This document shows positions 7,534 to 15,016 of a stretch of DNA of 28,820 nt, in pieces (position 1 is the first letter of the stretch; the number at the start of each line of letters is the position of its first letter). The notes under the pieces were generated by a model that saw nothing but the letters and a program-made list of their open reading frames with translations, did not search any database and was not told where the DNA came from. This stretch comes from DASUZB01 sp036377075 (GTDB lineage: Bacteria > Actinomycetota > CALGFH01). The stretch lies in the NCBI GenBank assembly GCA_036377075.1, contig DASUZB010000248.1:1-28820 (forward strand), read 5' to 3'. A program made the translations under genes and the position numbers.

Positions 7534-7571
7534 GGCCTGCTCGCCCGCCGGAACGGCGCGGCGAGCAGGCC
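7534..7571. terminator. Long hairpin between convergent genes, bidirectional terminator
   Basis: GGCCTGCTCGCC (7534-7545) pairs with GGCGAGCAGGCC (7560-7571). Inside, CGCCG and CGGCG continue the stem around a GAA loop with one unpaired C, giving 17 paired bases. It separates the cyclic-di-GMP gene and the convergent beta-helix gene. The outer arm matches the hairpin at 1424-1458. Confidence 0.85.
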
Positions 7572-7584
7572 GATGCCCCGGGCG

Positions 7585-9204
7585 TCACCTGGGCACCTTC
7601 ACCGTGGTGCTGCAGGTGGCCGTGTTACCGGCAGGGTCGCTGGCCCGGTAGGTGAGGGTGTAGACGCGGGTCGTCCTGAACCGTTCGGCCCGCAGCAGCC
7701 CGCTCCTGTCGTCGGTGCCGGCGGTCCACCCCTGGATGTCCTTGGGCACGTCGTCCCGGCCGAGCCCGCTGTCCGGCTGGCTGCTGGTGACCGAGACCAG
7801 CGTGACCGTGACCGAGCCGGAGTCGTCGCTGGCCGCGATGCCGACGCTCACCTGCCGCAGCTTGTGGTTGGGCGGCGTCAACGTGTTCGGGCTCGCGGTG
7901 CAGGTGATCGTCGGCGGCGTGGTGTCCCCACCGGCGCGGGCCTCGTCCGCCCCCATGTCGACCACCGCGACCCCGTCGCCGTTGCCGTCGATCGGCCGCT
8001 GGTCGCCGTCGATGTCGGTGGCCGGAGCGCCGTCGTTGCGGCCGGCGTCGATCGCGGGCGAGCCCGCGCGGAGGTGGTAGTTGCCGGTGGCGGGGTCGAC
8101 GAACCGCGGGTCGGCCGAGATGTTCCCGTTCTGCCCGGTCTGGTCGGAGCAGATCCCGCCGTAGGCGGTGCCCGAACCGGCGTTGAAGACGTCGTTGAAC
8201 GCGATCACCGGCGGGTTGGGGTCGTTGAAGTCGCCGCAGTCGACCACGGCCGCCGCGCCGGAACCCACCAGGACGTTGTTGGTCACCTGCGTGGCGGCGT
8301 CGAACCCGTCGGGGAACAGCGCCGAGCCGCGCCCGGCGCTGTTGTCCGCGATCGTGTTGTCGACCACGTTGGGACCCGGCTGGCCGCTGGGCACCAGCCA
8401 GTAGATCCCGCCTCCCTCGGCCCCGGTGTTGCCGCTGATGAAGTTGTTGGTGATCAGCGCGTCCGAGGCGTTGAGCAGCGAGATGCCGCCACCGTTGCGG
8501 CCGACCTCGGCCGTGTTGCCGCTGATCACGTTGCCGGAGATCGTCGGCGTGCCGGCGGCGAACAGGGAGATGCCGCCGCCGTCCGCGGCCGTGGCGTTGC
8601 CGGTGATGGTGTTGCCGAGCACCTTGACGGTGCCGTCACCCCCGATGAGGATCCCGCCGCCACCGGTGCCGCCGCTGCAGCCCGAAGGATGGTTGCCGGA
8701 GACGACGTTGCCGCGGATCGTGGCGGACGAGAATTCCGCGGCGATCCCGCTCCCGGCGCAACCGGCGTTGCCGGTCACCCGGTTGCCCTCGATCAGCGCC
8801 GGACCGCCGGTGGTGGAGATGCCGGCGCCGTCCCCGAAGAAGGGGTCGGTCCCGTTGCGGATCGTGAACCCCCGCAGGACGGGCGTCTCCCCCGCGTTCG
8901 CGACGATCCTGACGACGCCCCCTGCCTGGTTCCCGTCGATGATCGTGGTGGCGGGCCCGTCGGTGCTCTCGACGGTGATCGCCTTCTGCTGGTAGTCGAT
9001 CCGCTCCACGTAGGTCCCCGGCGAGACGCTGACGGTGTCGCCGGCCACGGCGGCGTCGATCGCCGCCTGGATCGTCGGGAAGTCCTGGGGCACGCGCAGG
9101 GTGGTCGCGGCCGCGGCCTGGCGAGCGCCGGGGAGCGCCACGACCACGGCGGAGGCGAGCAGCGCGAGTAGGAGCCATCGGGTGCGTCGTCGCGGGAACG
9201 TCAT
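7585..9204 (-). CDS. Secreted parallel beta-helix protein with choice-of-anchor Q region
   Basis: 539 residues from the ATG at 9202-9204, preceded by GGGGAGGGG. The start yields a signal peptide (RRR, hydrophobic core, ARQAAAA). Residues ~35-340 are right-handed beta-helix rungs with many N-x-I-x-G-N repeats (GNRVTGN, GNVISGN, NNFISGN), as in NosD/pectate-lyase-like proteins. A conserved choice-of-anchor Q stretch follows (DPRFVDPATGNYHL, GSPAIDAG, VVDMGADE; ~360-430). The C-terminal ~110 residues form an Ig/HYR-like domain starting at DTTPPTITC. No catalytic residues of a polysaccharide lyase are evident, so it is better seen as a surface or matrix protein. It has its own promoter with a CRP-like site upstream and ends at the shared hairpin at 7534. 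Confidence 0.88.
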   Translation of the reverse strand: MTFPRRRTRWLLLALLASAVVVALPGARQAAAATTLRVPQDFPTIQAAIDAAVAGDTVSVSPGTYVERIDYQQKAITVESTDGPATTIIDGNQAGGVVRIVANAGETPVLRGFTIRNGTDPFFGDGAGISTTGGPALIEGNRVTGNAGCAGSGIAAEFSSATIRGNVVSGNHPSGCSGGTGGGGILIGGDGTVKVLGNTITGNATAADGGGISLFAAGTPTISGNVISGNTAEVGRNGGGISLLNASDALITNNFISGNTGAEGGGIYWLVPSGQPGPNVVDNTIADNSAGRGSALFPDGFDAATQVTNNVLVGSGAAAVVDCGDFNDPNPPVIAFNDVFNAGSGTAYGGICSDQTGQNGNISADPRFVDPATGNYHLRAGSPAIDAGRNDGAPATDIDGDQRPIDGNGDGVAVVDMGADEARAGGDTTPPTITCTASPNTLTPPNHKLRQVSVGIAASDDSGSVTVTLVSVTSSQPDSGLGRDDVPKDIQGWTAGTDDRSGLLRAERFRTTRVYTLTYRASDPAGNTATCSTTVKVPR

Positions 9205-9354
9205 CGTCGCCCCTCCCCGGGCAGCCCGAGCCACCCGTGACCGGTCCACGAGGCCGCCCGTGAGCTTCGGCCACGGGCGGTCGCCACGGTCCGCCGCCGA
9301 CCAGGGCTCGCCTCCCGCGAGCACCTGGTTACGGATGCCCGAAAATGCACGCGC

Positions 9355-9383
9355 AAGCTAGATGGGCAATTCCTACCGGTCAA
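9355..9383 (-). promoter_or_regulatory. Sigma70-type promoter of the beta-helix gene
   Basis: On the minus strand TTGACC (9383-9378), a spacer of exactly 17 bases, then TAGCTT (9360-9355). Transcription would begin near 9348, giving a leader of roughly 145 bases before the ATG at 9204. Confidence 0.6.
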
Positions 9384-9391
9384 GGGCCTGC

Positions 9392-9407
9392 CGTGAGAGC
9401 GCTCACA
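9392..9407. promoter_or_regulatory. CRP/GlxR-like (or LacI-type) operator upstream of the beta-helix promoter
   Basis: CGTGAGAGCGCTCACA differs at one position from the CRP-type consensus TGTGA-N6-TCACA. Its core also fits the GAGCGCTC centre of LacI-family sites such as those of cellulose-utilisation repressors. The centre lies about 50 bases upstream of the predicted start point, outside the core promoter, which suits an activator better than a blocking repressor. Confidence 0.5.
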
Positions 9408-9438
9408 AATGGTCCAGATCCCGACCGATCAGCGTAAG

Positions 9439-9463
9439 CCGCCCTACGCTCTACAGCGGGCGG
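9439..9463 (-). terminator. Possible terminator of the M50-type protease gene
   Basis: CCGCCC (9439-9444) pairs with GGGCGG (9458-9463) around a 13-base loop, 50 bases beyond the stop of the gene at 9513. The short stem and lack of a T-run make this tentative. Confidence 0.3.
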
Positions 9464-9512
9464 TTACTCTCCGTTTGCAATGTTCCGGACGAACGGGACG
9501 TGTGCCGATCCC

Positions 9513-10235
9513 TCAGCGGGCCGCGGCCGCCAGCAGCAGCCAGGCCCCGGCGAACAGGGTGGCGGAGGCGGCGAGCACGAACAGCGCCCTGAAGGCCGGC
9601 ACCGGGACGGGCAGGAAGCGGGCGGCGAGCACCGCGTCGGAGACGCCGCCGAGGCCGCGCTCGCGGCCGGAGGCGTGCGCCATCGCCGCGCGCCAGCCGC
9701 CGACCAGCAGGAGCACGACCAGGCCGGCGCCGACGGCGGTGACCAGCCGCGGAGGCCCCACCCACGCGAGCCAGCCGAGGCCGGCCGCCGCCACCACGGT
9801 CGACCAGACGCCCCACGGGTTGCGCACCCACAGCACCAGCAGGGCCAGCGCCACCAGCGCGCCGGCGGCCACCCACCAGCGCGCCGCGCCGGCGACCACC
9901 AGCACGGCGCCGAGCAGGCCCGCGAGCCCCGGCGCCGGGTAGCCGGCCGCGACCACCGTCGCGCTGCGCAGCCGGCCGCTGCCACCCGGCAGGGAGTAGC
10001 TGGTCAGCCCGGCGGTGTTCAGCCACAGGTGGACGCGGTTGACCTTGCCGCCGAGCAGGATCGCGGCGAGCGCGTGGCCGAGCTCGTGCACGGCCGTGAC
10101 CACCAGCCGGGCCGTCGGCCACAGCGGGCGCAGCACGCAGCCGGCGAGCGCGGCGGCCGCGCCGCCGAGCAACGCCAGCTCGTCGGCCGGCGGCGGCGTG
10201 GCGCCGGCGCCCGGCAGCAGGTCGAGCCCGATCAC
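9513..10235 (-). CDS. M50B-like membrane metalloprotease
   Basis: About 240 residues with six or more membrane segments. Near residue 50 it has HELGH, the zinc-binding HExxH, followed by ALAAILLGGKV, and further on AGYPAPGLAGLLGA, which match the actinobacterial M50B family. These are integral membrane zinc proteases related to site-2 proteases; substrates are unknown. No PDZ domain is present. The start is uncertain: GTG at 10235 gives the usual length, while an in-frame ATG at 10325 would add a low-complexity Arg/Pro/Ala-rich stretch that runs into the divergent promoter and is unlikely. No strong Shine-Dalgarno sequence is seen. It shares a ~110-base upstream region with the amino-acid transporter operon. 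Confidence 0.75.
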   Translation of the reverse strand: MIGLDLLPGAGATPPPADELALLGGAAAALAGCVLRPLWPTARLVVTAVHELGHALAAILLGGKVNRVHLWLNTAGLTSYSLPGGSGRLRSATVVAAGYPAPGLAGLLGAVLVVAGAARWWVAAGALVALALLVLWVRNPWGVWSTVVAAAGLGWLAWVGPPRLVTAVGAGLVVLLLVGGWRAAMAHASGRERGLGGVSDAVLAARFLPVPVPAFRALFVLAASATLFAGAWLLLAAAAR

Positions 10236-10301
10236 CGACCCATCGTGCGCAGCCGCGCCGCGCACCGCAACCGGGGTCGGGCCGCGGGGCCGTGGCCGGG
10301 C

Positions 10302-10342
10302 GGTGGCGTTCCATTGCCACCCCAACGGCGCTGCGCTTTACT
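10302..10342 (+). promoter_or_regulatory. Leaderless promoter of the amino-acid ABC operon with overlapping dyad
   Basis: TTGCCA (10314-10319), a 17-base spacer and TTTACT (10337-10342) end six bases before the GTG at 10349, so transcription should begin at or next to the start codon. A dyad GGTGGC (10302-10307) / GCCACC (10316-10321) overlaps the -35 box and is a candidate repressor site for this operon and perhaps the divergent protease gene. Confidence 0.55.
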
Positions 10343-10348
10343 GCTCGG

Positions 10349-11218
10349 GTGACCCACCGGGAGCTCCGCGTCGCCGCCACCCTGCTCGGGGTGGCGCTGC
10401 TGCTCAGTGCGTGCGCCCCCAAGGACGAGGGCGGGTCCGCCGCGGCGACCAGCGCGGGCGCCGACGCCTGCGCCAAGGACAAGCTGAAGCTCGTCAGCAG
10501 CGGCAAGCTGACCGTCGGCACCGACAAGCCGGCCTACGAGCCCTGGTTCAAGGGCGACGACCCCACCAACGGGCAGGGCTTCGAGAGCGCCGTCGCCTAC
10601 GCCGTCGCCGGCAAGCTCGGCTTCTCCGACAAGGAGGTCGCCTGGGCGGTGGCCCCGTTCAACTCGGTGATCCAGCCCGGCCCGAAGAAGTTCGACTTCG
10701 ACATCAACCAGGTCTCCATCACCGACGAGCGCAAGCGGGCGGTCGACTTCTCCAGCGGCTACTACGTCGTCTCCCAGGCCGTGATCGCGCTCGAGGACTC
10801 CCGCATCGCCGGCGCCAGCAAGCTGACCGACCTGAAGGGCGCCAAGCTCGGCGCGGCCGTCGGCACCACCAGCTACCGGGCGATCGTCGACCAGATCAAG
10901 CCGGGCAAGCAGCCGGCGGTGTTCGACACCAACGACGTGGCCAAGGCCGCGCTGAAGAACGGCCAGATCGACGGGCTGGTGCTCGACCTGCCCACCGCCT
11001 TCTACGTCACCGCCGCCGAGATCGACACCGCCAAGATCGTCGGGCAGCTGCCGCCCACCGGGCCCAACCCCGAGGAGTTCGGCCTGGTGCTGGAGAAGGG
11101 CAGCCCGCTGACGCCGTGCGTGTCCAAGGCGGTCGACGCCCTGCGCGGCAACGGCGACCTGAAGGAGCTGCAGGACCGCTGGCTGTCGGCCAGCGTCGGC
11201 GCCCCGGTCCTCTCGTAG
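10349..11218 (+). CDS. Polar amino-acid ABC transporter, substrate-binding lipoprotein
   Basis: 289 residues from the GTG at 10349. This start is preferred because it gives a typical lipoprotein signal with lipobox LLSAC, and a promoter -10 lies six bases upstream. An in-frame upstream start at 10292 would place a polar extension before the signal. The mature protein is a type-II periplasmic-binding fold of the SBP_bac_3 class (GKLTVGTDKPAYEPWF, GFESAVAYAVAGKLG, FDFDINQVSIT, GTTSYRAI). It should deliver an amino acid to the permease at 11223, which follows after four bases. The specific ligand cannot be told; the family includes glutamate, arginine and cystine binders. It has four cysteines besides the acylated one or nearby, so a disulphide is possible. 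Confidence 0.88.
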   Translation: MTHRELRVAATLLGVALLLSACAPKDEGGSAAATSAGADACAKDKLKLVSSGKLTVGTDKPAYEPWFKGDDPTNGQGFESAVAYAVAGKLGFSDKEVAWAVAPFNSVIQPGPKKFDFDINQVSITDERKRAVDFSSGYYVVSQAVIALEDSRIAGASKLTDLKGAKLGAAVGTTSYRAIVDQIKPGKQPAVFDTNDVAKAALKNGQIDGLVLDLPTAFYVTAAEIDTAKIVGQLPPTGPNPEEFGLVLEKGSPLTPCVSKAVDALRGNGDLKELQDRWLSASVGAPVLS

Positions 11219-11222
11219 GGCC

Positions 11223-12113
11223 GTGGGCGCAGCCGGGACCGCGACAGGGGCGCCACGCGGGGACGACGCCTACGTGCCGTCGCCGCTGCAGCGCGAGCGC
11301 GACCGCCTGCGCCGCCGCGCCGCCACCCGCTCCGCGCTGGTCGCCGCGGCCTCCACGGTGGTGCTCGGCACCCTGCTGTGGCTGGTGGTGACCCGCTCGC
11401 CCGGGTGGCCGCGGGTGCGGGAGAGCTTCTTCGACTGGGGCTACGCGAGGCGCTCGTTCCCGAGCATCCTGCGGGGCCTGGCGCTGAACGTGCGGGTGAT
11501 GCTGGTCTGCGAGGTCGTCATCCTGGTCCTCGGCCTGGTGGTGGCGGGCTGCCGCACGCTACGGGGCGCGGTGTTCTTCCCGCTGCGCCTGCTCGCCGCC
11601 GCCTACACCGACCTGTTCCGCGGGCTGCCGCTGATCCTGGTGATCCTGCTGCTCGGGCTCGGCGTGCCCGGCCTGCGGCTCGAGGGCCTGCCGGACTCGA
11701 CCGTGTTCTACGGCGGCGCCGCGCTGGTGCTGACCTACTCGGCCTACGTGGCCGAGGTGTTCCGCGCCGGCATCGACTCGGTGCACCCGAGCCAGCGGGC
11801 CGCCGCCCGCTCGCTGGGCCTGTCCAACGCCCAGACGATGCGCTACGTGGTGCTGCCCCAGGCGGTCCGCCGGGTGGTGCCGCCGCTGCTCAACGACCTG
11901 GTGTCGCTGCAGAAGGACTCCGGCCTGGTGTCGATCCTCGGCGCCATCGACGCGGTGCGGGCGGCGGGGATCGAGACCGCCACCTCCTTCAACTTCACCC
12001 CGTACGTCGTCGCCGGGGCGCTGTTCGTGCTGCTCACCATCCCCATGACCAGGCTCACCGACGCGCTCGGCGCGCGCGCCGAGCGCCGCCGCGGCCTGGG
12101 CGGCGCGGTATGA
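11223..12113 (+). CDS. Polar amino-acid ABC transporter permease (HisM type)
   Basis: 296 residues. A ~35-residue cytoplasmic Arg-rich head precedes a first membrane helix, after which come five segments of the BPD_transp_1 domain (~80-285). The family signature is visible as YVAEVFRAGIDSVHPSQRAAARSLGLSNAQTMRYVVLPQA, quoted here in parts: EVFRAGIDSV, SQRAAARSLGLS and VVLPQAVR (~170-215), the loop that docks on the ATPase. The GTG start lies only four bases after the binding-protein stop. Its own stop overlaps the ATPase start (ATGA at 12110-12113), so the subunits are translated in coupling. A single permease gene implies a homodimeric channel. Confidence 0.92.
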   Translation: MGAAGTATGAPRGDDAYVPSPLQRERDRLRRRAATRSALVAAASTVVLGTLLWLVVTRSPGWPRVRESFFDWGYARRSFPSILRGLALNVRVMLVCEVVILVLGLVVAGCRTLRGAVFFPLRLLAAAYTDLFRGLPLILVILLLGLGVPGLRLEGLPDSTVFYGGAALVLTYSAYVAEVFRAGIDSVHPSQRAAARSLGLSNAQTMRYVVLPQAVRRVVPPLLNDLVSLQKDSGLVSILGAIDAVRAAGIETATSFNFTPYVVAGALFVLLTIPMTRLTDALGARAERRRGLGGAV

Positions 12114-12910
12114 GCACGCCGGTGCTGGAGGTCCGCCGGGTGCGCAAGTCGTTCGGCGGCAACCTGGTCCTGCGCGACGTCGACCTCGCCGTGGAGCCGC
12201 ACCGCGTCGCCGCGCTGATCGGCGCGTCGGGGTCCGGCAAGTCGACGCTGCTGCGCTGCATCAACCTGCTGGAGACGGTCGACGACGGCGTGATCCTGCT
12301 CGACGGGGAGGACATCACCGACCCGCGCGTCCGGGCCGACGACGTGCGGCGCCGCATCGGCATGGTCTTCCAGGCGTTCAACCTGTTCCCGCACCTGTCG
12401 GTGCTCGACAACGTGACCCTGGCGCCGCGCAAGGTGCACGGCAGCGACCGGCGCGCGGCCGAGGAGCACGCCAGGGAGCTGCTCGACCGCTTCGGCCTGG
12501 CCGGCAAGGCGGCGGAGTACCCCGACCGGCTCTCCGGCGGGCAGCAGCAGCGCGTCGCGATCGTGCGCGCGCTGGCGACCAGGCCGCGGCTGATCCTGCT
12601 CGACGAGGTCACCTCGGCGCTCGACCCGGAGCTGGTCACCGAGGTCCTCGCCGTCATCAGGCAGCTCAAGGACGACGGCATGACGATGGTGATCGCCACC
12701 CACGAGATGGGCTTCGCCCGCGAGGTCGCCGACGAGGTCTGCTTCCTCGACGGTGGCGCGGTGCTCGAGCGCGCCGCGCCGGAGCGGCTGTTCGGCGCGC
12801 CGATCCAGCCCCGCACCCGGCAATTCCTGCGCCGCGTCACCGAGGCCGGCCGCTTCACCGCCGCCGACCCGCCGGCCGGCCACGACGGCGAGGCGGCCGA
12901 GTCCCCCTGA
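12110..12910 (+). CDS. Amino-acid ABC transporter ATPase (GlnQ/HisP type)
   Basis: 266 residues. It has Walker A GASGSGKST (~38-46), a Q-loop (MVFQAFNLFPHLSV), signature LSGGQQQR (~141-148), Walker B LILLDEVTSALD (~162-173) and the H-loop in ATHEMGFAREVAD. The glutamate after the Walker B aspartate is present. GFAREVAD and the DEVTSALD wording are hallmarks of polar amino-acid importers. The protein energises the permease encoded just upstream and overlapping by four bases. The last ~25 residues form an Ala/Pro-rich acidic tail without a regulatory domain. Confidence 0.95.
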   Translation: MSTPVLEVRRVRKSFGGNLVLRDVDLAVEPHRVAALIGASGSGKSTLLRCINLLETVDDGVILLDGEDITDPRVRADDVRRRIGMVFQAFNLFPHLSVLDNVTLAPRKVHGSDRRAAEEHARELLDRFGLAGKAAEYPDRLSGGQQQRVAIVRALATRPRLILLDEVTSALDPELVTEVLAVIRQLKDDGMTMVIATHEMGFAREVADEVCFLDGGAVLERAAPERLFGAPIQPRTRQFLRRVTEAGRFTAADPPAGHDGEAAESP

Positions 12911-12947
12911 GTTGCCCGGCACGCCCGCCTGCGGGCAGGATGCTGCC

Positions 12948-13676
12948 ATGCCGACCAGATTCCAGCACCTCGTGATCGACGCCGCCGACCCGGCGGCGCT
13001 GGCGCGGTGGTGGGCCGAGGCGCTCGGCTGGGTGGTCACCTTGGAGGAGCCCGACGAGGTCGCGGTGGAGCCGCCGGAGCCGGACGGCATCGGCTTCCCG
13101 CTGGTCTTCGTGCCCGTCCCCGACCCGAAGGTGGGCAAGAACCGGGTCCACCTCGACCTGCGCAGCGCCTCGGCCGACGACCAGGCCGCGCAAGTCGCCC
13201 GCCTCACCGCCCTGGGCGCCCGCCCCGTGGACATCGGCCAGGGCGAGGTCCCCTGGGTGGTGCTCGCCGACCCGGAGGGCAACGAGTTCTGCGTGCTCGA
13301 CCCGCGCGACGCCTACGCGACCACCGGGGCGGTCGCGGCGATCGTGGTCGACTGCGCGGACCCGATGGAGCTGGCCAGCTTCTGGACCGAGGCGGCCGGC
13401 TGGCCGCTGGTCCGCTCGGGCGACGGCTGGGCCTCGCTGCGCTCCCCCGCCGGCAACGGCCCCTACGTCGAGTTCATCAGGGTCGACGAGCCCAAGCGGG
13501 TGAAGGACCGGCTGCACCTCGACGTGGCGCCCTACCCGGACGACGACCATGCCGCCGAGGTCGCCCGGCTGCGATCCCTCGGCGCCGGCCCGGCCGACGT
13601 CGGCCAGGGCGAGGTCCCCTGGGTCGTTCTCGCCGACCCCGAGGGCAACGAGTTCTGCGTGCTCACGCCGAGGTAG
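12948..13676 (+). CDS. Tandem VOC (glyoxalase-like) domain protein
   Basis: 242 residues made of two homologous halves of about 120 residues, each with the Glyoxalase_6-type pattern: a WAEALGW or WTEAAGW helix, a KNRVHLDL or KDRLHLDV strand, and the ending GQGEVPWVVLADPEGNEF. That ending is identical in both halves (residues ~98-115 and ~220-237), pointing to duplication. Fused VOC domains form one complete metal-binding fold. The substrate is unknown. The ATG at 12948 has GGCAGGA eight bases upstream. It follows the amino-acid ABC operon after 37 bases and converges on pobA with ten bases between the stops, without a clear hairpin. Confidence 0.88.
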   Translation: MPTRFQHLVIDAADPAALARWWAEALGWVVTLEEPDEVAVEPPEPDGIGFPLVFVPVPDPKVGKNRVHLDLRSASADDQAAQVARLTALGARPVDIGQGEVPWVVLADPEGNEFCVLDPRDAYATTGAVAAIVVDCADPMELASFWTEAAGWPLVRSGDGWASLRSPAGNGPYVEFIRVDEPKRVKDRLHLDVAPYPDDDHAAEVARLRSLGAGPADVGQGEVPWVVLADPEGNEFCVLTPR

Positions 13677-13686
13677 CGGGCGGCGC

Positions 13687-14862
13687 TCAGACGTACGGCA
13701 GGCCCACGTAGTTCTCGGCCAGGCTGGTCGCCGCCGCCTTGGAGCTGCACACGTAGGCGAGCTGGGAGAGCTGCAGGCGGCGGTCGAAGCCGCCCTGGTC
13801 GTCGAAGAGGTGCAGCATCGAGGTCATCCACCAGGAGAACTGCTGCACCCGCCAGACGCGGCGCAGGCAGGCGGCCGAGTAGCCGTCGAGCAGGTCGGTG
13901 CGGCCGGTCCGGTACCACGCCTCCAGCGCCTCGGCGAGGATGCGGACGTCGGCGACGGCCAGGTTGAGCCCCTTCGCGCCGGTCGCGGGGACGATGTGGG
14001 CGGCGTCGCCGGCCAGGTAGAGCCGCCCGTACTGCATCGGCTCGACCACGAAGCTGCGCAACGAGGTGATGCCCTTCTCGAGCAGGGGCCCGTCGGCGAG
14101 GGTCCAGCCGTCGTCGGTGGCGAAGCGCGCCCGCAGCTCCTCCCAGATGCGCTCGTCGGGCCAGTTGGCGAGGTCCTCGGCCGGGTCGACCTGCAGGTAC
14201 AGGCGGGTCAGCTTGGGCGAGCGCATGCTGTGCAGGGCGAAGCCGCGCTCCGAGGAGCAGTAGATCAGCTCCTCGGACGAGGGCGGGGCCTCGGCCAGGA
14301 TGCCGAGCCAGGCGAACGGGTACTCGCGCTCGTAGGCGGTGAGCACGCCGGCGGGGATCGACGGGCGGGAGATCCCGTGGAAGCCGTCGCAGCCGGCCAC
14401 CACGTCGCAGCGCAGCTCGTGGTCGCCGCCGTCGTGGCGGAAGCGGATCGCCGGGCGCTCGGAGTCCAGGTCGTGGACGGTGACGTCGTCGACCTCGAAG
14501 AGGATCTCGCCGCCGGCCTCCAGCCTCGCCCTGACCAGGTCCTTGACCACCTCCTGCTGGCCGTAGACGGTGATGGCGCGGCCGCCGGTCAGCTCGCTCA
14601 GGGGGATGCGGTGGCCGCGGCCGGCGAAGCGCAGCTCGAGGCCGTGGTGGACCATGCCCTCCCGGTCCAGCCGCTGCGCCAGGCCGTTCTCGCGCAGCAG
14701 GTCGACCGTGTTCTGCTCCAGGACGCCGGCGCGGACGCGCTGCTCGATGTAGTCGCGGCTGCGGTTCTCCAGCACGAGCGAGCCGATCCCGGCGCGGGCC
14801 AGCAGGTGGGCGAGCACCAGCCCGGCCGGCCCGGCCCCCACGATCCCGACCTGGGTGCGCAT
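13687..14862 (-). CDS. pobA: 4-hydroxybenzoate 3-monooxygenase
   Basis: 391 residues, the normal length for this FAD-dependent aromatic hydroxylase, which turns 4-hydroxybenzoate into protocatechuate using NAD(P)H and oxygen. It has the N-terminal dinucleotide fold GAGPAG (~9-14), the PobA-specific RVRAGVLEQNTVDLL (~42-56), the DG motif in AGCDGFHG, and the second FAD motif GDAAHIVPATGAKG (~283-296). The start ATG has a strong ribosome-binding site (AAGGAGG). It is divergent from pcaD, which acts further down the same beta-ketoadipate route; no other pca genes are in view, so the pathway is split across the chromosome. Confidence 0.96.
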   Translation of the reverse strand: MRTQVGIVGAGPAGLVLAHLLARAGIGSLVLENRSRDYIEQRVRAGVLEQNTVDLLRENGLAQRLDREGMVHHGLELRFAGRGHRIPLSELTGGRAITVYGQQEVVKDLVRARLEAGGEILFEVDDVTVHDLDSERPAIRFRHDGGDHELRCDVVAGCDGFHGISRPSIPAGVLTAYEREYPFAWLGILAEAPPSSEELIYCSSERGFALHSMRSPKLTRLYLQVDPAEDLANWPDERIWEELRARFATDDGWTLADGPLLEKGITSLRSFVVEPMQYGRLYLAGDAAHIVPATGAKGLNLAVADVRILAEALEAWYRTGRTDLLDGYSAACLRRVWRVQQFSWWMTSMLHLFDDQGGFDRRLQLSQLAYVCSSKAAATSLAENYVGLPYV

Positions 14863-14894
14863 GCCCGGCGCCTCCTTGTTGTTCGCTCCGCAAC

Positions 14895-14923
14895 GGCCTA
14901 CCCGTCAGGACCGGCTTCGTCAA
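14895..14923 (-). promoter_or_regulatory. Likely pobA promoter
   Basis: On the minus strand TTGACG (14923-14918), 17 bases, then TAGGCC (14900-14895), about 26 bases before the AAGGAGG-preceded start. A GGCTT/AAGCC dyad (14913-14926) overlaps the -35 box and may be an operator. The -10 lacks the final T, so strength is uncertain. Confidence 0.4.
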
Positions 14924-14938
14924 GCCCGCCGGCCCAGG

Positions 14939-14967
14939 TTGACCGCACCGGCGGTGGCGGGTACCAA
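14939..14967 (+). promoter_or_regulatory. Likely promoter of pcaD and its minicistron
   Basis: TTGACC (14939-14944), 17 bases, then TACCAA (14962-14967). A start near 14974 would place the ribosome-binding site GAGGGAGG (14981-14988) at the head of the message. It is back to back with the pobA promoter. Confidence 0.45.
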
Positions 14968-14992
14968 GAGCCCGACCACGGAGGGAGGCGCC

Positions 14993-15016
14993 ATGGACGA
15001 GGGCAGGCTCCGGTGA
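14993..15016 (+). CDS. Seven-codon minicistron ahead of pcaD
   Basis: ATG at 14993 has the best ribosome-binding site of the region (GAGGGAGG, four to five bases before it) and encodes only MDEGRLR before a TGA at 15014-15016. That stop overlaps the GTG start of pcaD (GTGA at 15013-15016). Either this is a leader peptide that feeds ribosomes to pcaD, or one base is missing in the assembly and pcaD really starts here; joining the frames would lengthen PcaD by only seven residues. Confidence 0.4.
   Translation: MDEGRLR

Larger units (their letters stand above)
9205..9512. other. Gene-free stretch upstream of the beta-helix gene
   Basis: About 310 bases, visibly less GC-rich than its surroundings between 9330 and 9480. 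It holds the beta-helix promoter, a CRP/LacI-type palindrome and a possible terminator of the M50-type gene, listed separately. No coding frame with a credible start was found. Confidence 0.55.

Noticed and set aside
10236..10325. Upstream extension of the M50-type protease to an ATG at 10325.
   Set aside because: It would add 30 low-complexity residues and cover the transporter promoter and dyad; the GTG at 10235 gives the family length.
9451..10527. A 358-codon minus-strand frame that runs over the M50-type protease and into the transporter gene.
   Set aside because: It crosses the divergent promoter region and lacks the HELGH motif, which appears only in the neighbouring frame.
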